Below, one piece after another: positions 60,440 through 64,000 of a stretch of DNA of 64,000 nt (position 1 is the first letter of the stretch; each line of letters begins with the position of its first letter). The notes under the pieces were generated by a model that worked only from the letters and a program-made list of their open reading frames with translations, was not told the origin of the DNA and searched no databases. The stretch is from Oxytricha trifallax (lineage: Eukaryota > Ciliophora > Spirotrichea > Sporadotrichida > Oxytrichidae), in contig ARYC01000070.1 in NCBI GenBank assembly GCA_000711775.1, positions 62,001-126,000 on the forward strand, in the 5' to 3' direction. The position numbers and the translations under genes are program-made.

Positions 60440-62580
60440 GAATTTAATGATGCTAATTGAATTTTTTTTAATTTAAAGTAACTACCGAACTGATATTCAA
60501 TGAAATTTTCATTCATAAATTCGAATATATTATTGATTAAATTTCAATATATATTCTATTAATACATTTTATCGAAAACCTTATGCATAAATATTGGGCC
60601 TATAAGTAGTTATTTATTGCAGTATCAACTGACAAATAGTAATCCTGTCTTTATATTATTTAGCTAATCATATAGAAAATTAGATAAAAATAATAATAAA
60701 TATAATATATTTTTTAATTTATAAAATCTATAAATATTTTTTAAGCACCTAAATATATCTTTATCTTTATAATAAATTAATTAGATTATGAGTAACAATA
60801 ATTATGACTTTCTAGTATACTATTTGAAACGTAAAGATCATCATCACTTAGTTGATATTAGTGGTATTATGAATGATTAAATATAAATGTCTTAGTTCCA
60901 AATGAGTTCTAGGTTGCGATAAAATAATTAATGAAATAAATATAGCCTTACGGTTTTTATTAATGCATTAGTATTACCTCATTGATTAACATTACTAATA
61001 GGATTGAGTTACACTAGAGATAGCCAAAAACACTTTAAAATATGGTTAACTATTGAAATGAGTTAGACTACATCTCCATAAGTGACGTTAGTGATTGGTG
61101 TTTGTTGTTTTCAAAGTCTGAAAAAATATATATATCAATAAAATATGTATGTATGTTAGAAGAATTTATTGAATTATTGAAAATAATTATATTCATAATT
61201 ATATATTTATTTCAGTTATAAGCACTAAATAGCATTCTTAATCATATTAACCAAACTAAAGCAGTCAACAATATCAACCATTGGTGAGGAAAGACAACAA
61301 AAAGTTTGTCGAGAATTTACCAAAATAATTTTTATTTATTCAAAAATAATATTAGACAATAAAAAAAAGTATTCTTATATAATCCTTATGTATTATTATA
61401 TTTAAAGTTAATTTATTTGCTATTTATTATTTTTGTTTAGTTCTTAATCACATTATTTTATGAATAATTCATTTAATATCTAATTTGTAGAAATGATATT
61501 CATTATAAGAATATCAACCATTTCAGTATAACTCCCATTACTGACAGTAGCAATAAAAGTATTTAAATTAAAAAAAAGCTTATAATCTCCTTTTTATCTA
61601 TAGTTACCGTTTTATGATCAAAACAAATTTATAAAATAAATTAAATATTCAAGTATCAACGACTTTTTTTAATTTTAAGAATTACATTTTTCGAAAGAGG
61701 TTAGTAACTACTGTTACATTTTAAGAAGTCATCTTTATGAAAAAGAGAGATTTACATTAAATTATGAGTTGCAGCAATTTTTGAATAGGAGTATTTTATT
61801 GCTCAAAGTGGCAGTTGTGTATTAATCAAACTACATTCGTTTAAAATATTAGGAGATTTTATCATCATATAAATAGACAAAATAAATTTAATTTTATCAA
61901 TTAAGTTAACAAGAATACTAATTCAACTACAAAACTATCACCTGTTTAATTCAAACAATTTAAATAGAATTTACTAGAATTTTTCAAATGTATTTTCATA
62001 AGTAAAATATTGTCAGAAGTATTGTATTTAATGTATTTTAAATTATTAATACAAATAAGAAATGATCGAATTTATCCAAAATATCTGTATTTCAACAGAA
62101 TCTTATGTTAAAGCTTGATTAATTGTTTTATTGAACTATTATAACTATTCCCACTTCATCAGACCAGTTAAGATTCTTAGTTCTTACAAAATCAATGTAA
62201 TTCTATAAAGATTGTGAATGTAAATAAATATATCTACAAGATACCTAGATAATATTTCAATAATTAAATCATAATAATAAGGAGGTATTATATTTGAGCT
62301 GCATCACGAGTTTAGAAATCTACCTTAATTCATAAATCTTAAGTAAATTCAATTTATATGGTTCTTTAAGTAAAGAAGAGGATCATGAAATTTATAAGTT
62401 TATAACTAATGAATCTATAGCATTTTATGTATTAATATTGCTTATCGTAATGTTTATATCTTCATCAATGATGTGCTCTACAGTATTTGTTGATATATCT
62501 TACGTATAACAACTCAATTGATGTTAATTACTCAAAATCAAATCAAAAATAGACTTTGGACAATTTCGAGTCAAGCCTTT
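60440..62580. other. AT-rich DNA, no supported gene
   Basis: About 2.1 kb, AT-rich. A short stretch near 61205-61325 is Gln/Ser-rich in one frame (QHSQSYQPNQSSQQYQPLVR) but too short to call. Confidence 0.4.
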
Positions 62581-62581
62581 C

Positions 62582-62845
62582 TAAAACCCCATGAATTTTT
62601 TAAGAATTAAGATAAGGGGGTACAATTGATTAATTAAGAATTATTATTATATTGGCTAAAATCAATTAAAATAGCGTAAAAGATAATATACACACCCTGA
62701 TTTGTTTATTTTTAATGGAAAATAATTCGAGCCAATGGCTTAATTATTAGTCTAAATAGATTATATTTACGCCAATATAATAATAATTCTTAATTAATCA
62801 ATTGTACCCCCTTATCTTAATTCTTAAAAAATTTATGGGGTTTTA
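62582..62845. repeat. 264-bp palindromic MITE with telomere-like ends
   Basis: Starts TAAAACCCCAT and ends with its near-complement TGGGGTTTTA. Arms of about 75 bases are nearly identical (for example AAGGGGGTACAATTGATTAA), separated by about 110 bases. The AAAACCCC end recalls TBE termini but the interior is unrelated. TA at both edges may be a TA target duplication. Confidence 0.8.
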
Positions 62846-62989
62846 TAATTAATGTATAATTAAAAATATGATTTTATTTTTTTCATTAAAGTTATTATTA
62901 AAGAGATATTAATAAATGATTTTTATTGATTATTTTAATTTTATAAATATGATAATTGTGTAGGGTATTGCTATTTGAAATTTAGAAAA

Positions 62990-63507
62990 TTAATAAGAAG
63001 AGCACTAAGACAGAAATACAACAAAATATCTATTAAATACCTTCAAAAACATCTATTGACAATGATTTTGAGCGCTTTCATCTTTATCACACTCACTTAT
63101 CATTCCCGTTAAGAAATAAATAGAGATTGTATCTTTTTTTTTAATAAAAAAACAGTAACGATATTACTAAGGAATTTGATTCTTATCTTCAATCACATAT
63201 TTTTCTCTCTCATAAACTAATAGAAAATGTTGTATAATCATTAAGATTTCACTCAAAGTACGGGGAGGGAAATTTTATTAATTCTATGATCCTGCAATGT
63301 TTTGAAGAGGAAATAATTTATGCATTAAATAAGTGTAAAACTCTGGAAATAAAAGTAAACAGACATTTAGAACCATTTAAGCTCAGTATGTACGTAGTGA
63401 AGATGTTCTATGAGAAATTACTTTACAGTAGCTTACAAGAAAATAATTTCTATAGATTAATTTTATTTGCTAAGATTCATTCCATATTATTTTAAGGAAT
63501 AGAATGA
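62990..63507 (+). pseudogene. Coding-like region, unknown product
   Basis: The 3' half is a TGA-free frame from about 63125 to TGA 63505-63507 with protein-like content: NDITKEFDSYLQSHIFLSHK, KYGEGNFINSMILQCFEEEI, YALNKCKTLEIKVNRHLEPF, MYVVKMFYEKLLYSSLQENN. Upstream, another frame (RRALRQKYNKISIKYLQ then a hydrophobic stretch) may be a 5' part joined by a frameshift at a T9/A7 run near 63132-63150. Product unknown; no domain recognised. Confidence 0.4.
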
Positions 63508-63590
63508 GTGCATTTAATAATTAATTTAAAATGGCATTTTATAACACTAATATTCTTAAAGAAATATATAATAAAATAAATAAATAAATA

Positions 63591-64000
63591 ACTCGCATCG
63601 AGGGCTTAGCTTAAAGCCCCCTGAGCATATCATTCTGAAAGGACTAGGTCCTTTTTAGTTAAAGTTCCTTCAAAGGAGTTCGTATCCCTCCCATTGTCTG
63701 GAGGTTGAGATTACCCTTGTCATGTTAAGTCTTTGAAGTTTTGCATCGGCAATTGTGCCAGTACTCCCAATTTGTAGTCTATGGAGTCAGATGACTTCTT
63801 CAACACCATAGACTACAAATTGGGAGTACTGGCACAATTGCCGATGCAAAACTTCAAAGACTTAACATGACAAGGGTCAATCTCAACCTCCAGACAATGG
63901 GAGGGATACGAACTCCTTTGAAGGAACTTTAACTAAAAAGGACCTAGTCCTTTCAGAATGATATGCTCAGGGGGCTTTAAGCTAAGCCCTCGATGCGAGT
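63591..64000. repeat. 410-bp palindrome reaching the window end
   Basis: Arms 63591-63783 and 63806-64000 are near-perfect complements with a 22-base loop (one mismatch near 63714). The outer edge coincides with the window end, so it may continue. GC is well above local DNA. Each arm has an A-box-like TAGCTTAAAGC (63607) and a B-box-like AGTTCGTATCC (63677), 70 bases apart, so a tRNA-derived origin is possible. Confidence 0.88.

Overview
This AT-rich window looks like germline (micronuclear) DNA of a stichotrich/spirotrich ciliate of the Oxytricha-Stylonychia type. Three things point there. (1) Coding stretches only read through if TAA and TAG are glutamine and TGA is the sole stop. (2) Three elements end in C4A4-type telomere-like terminal repeats, carry 3-bp ANT target duplications and hold the three-gene set known from TBE transposons. 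(3) Introns are very short (26-46 nt class, GT...AG). No C4A4 telomere other than transposon ends is present, so this is internal germline sequence, not a macronuclear nanochromosome.

Layout. 0.4-2.0 kb: an (ATT)n-tailed retroposon with a 13-bp target duplication. 2-15 kb: AT-rich DNA with weak coding-like islands and a 452-bp perfect palindrome whose arms hold tRNA-like sequence. 15.2-20.3 kb: TBE copy 1, itself carrying a SINE-like insertion in the transposase, a palindromic MITE in the kinase gene and a MORN-repeat coding fragment in its divergent promoter region. 20.5-21.4 kb: MT-A70 methyltransferase relic. 22-27.4 kb: an unrelated DDE transposase gene split by the complete TBE copy 2. 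27.6-30.4 kb: a two-intron protein-coding gene and a Gln-rich coiled-coil gene. 33.4-34 kb: a GC-rich unknown element. 37-38.8 kb: decayed Cys-rich protein gene. 39.5-41.2 kb: a second retroposon copy with a perfect 14-bp target duplication and an INTACT 476-codon ORF. 41.9-45.2 kb: several small coding islands. 48-49.1 kb: a 1,086-bp giant palindrome. 49.4-51 kb: third retroposon copy. 52.8-59.3 kb: a gene with a zinc-knuckle and a Ulp1-like protease motif, split by complete TBE copy 3. 59.8-60.4, 62.6-62.8 and 63.6-64 kb: three more large palindromes.

How it fits together. Most recognisable content is selfish DNA nested in other selfish DNA. TBE copies 2 and 3 sit inside genes of other elements and give exact 3-bp target duplications; TBE1 is the host for younger insertions. 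The TBE genes are damaged but still carry clear signatures: DDE catalytic motifs, a 36-nt intron at the same place in all three 22-kDa genes, and C2H2 fingers plus a kinase fold in the 57-kDa genes. The most novel-looking item is the (ATT)n-tailed retroposon family: three copies, a conserved 3' hairpin, and one intact ORF encoding an acidic/basic protein I cannot assign to any family. Coding calls outside the elements rest on codon composition, absence of TGA and splice-site logic only; no database search was possible.
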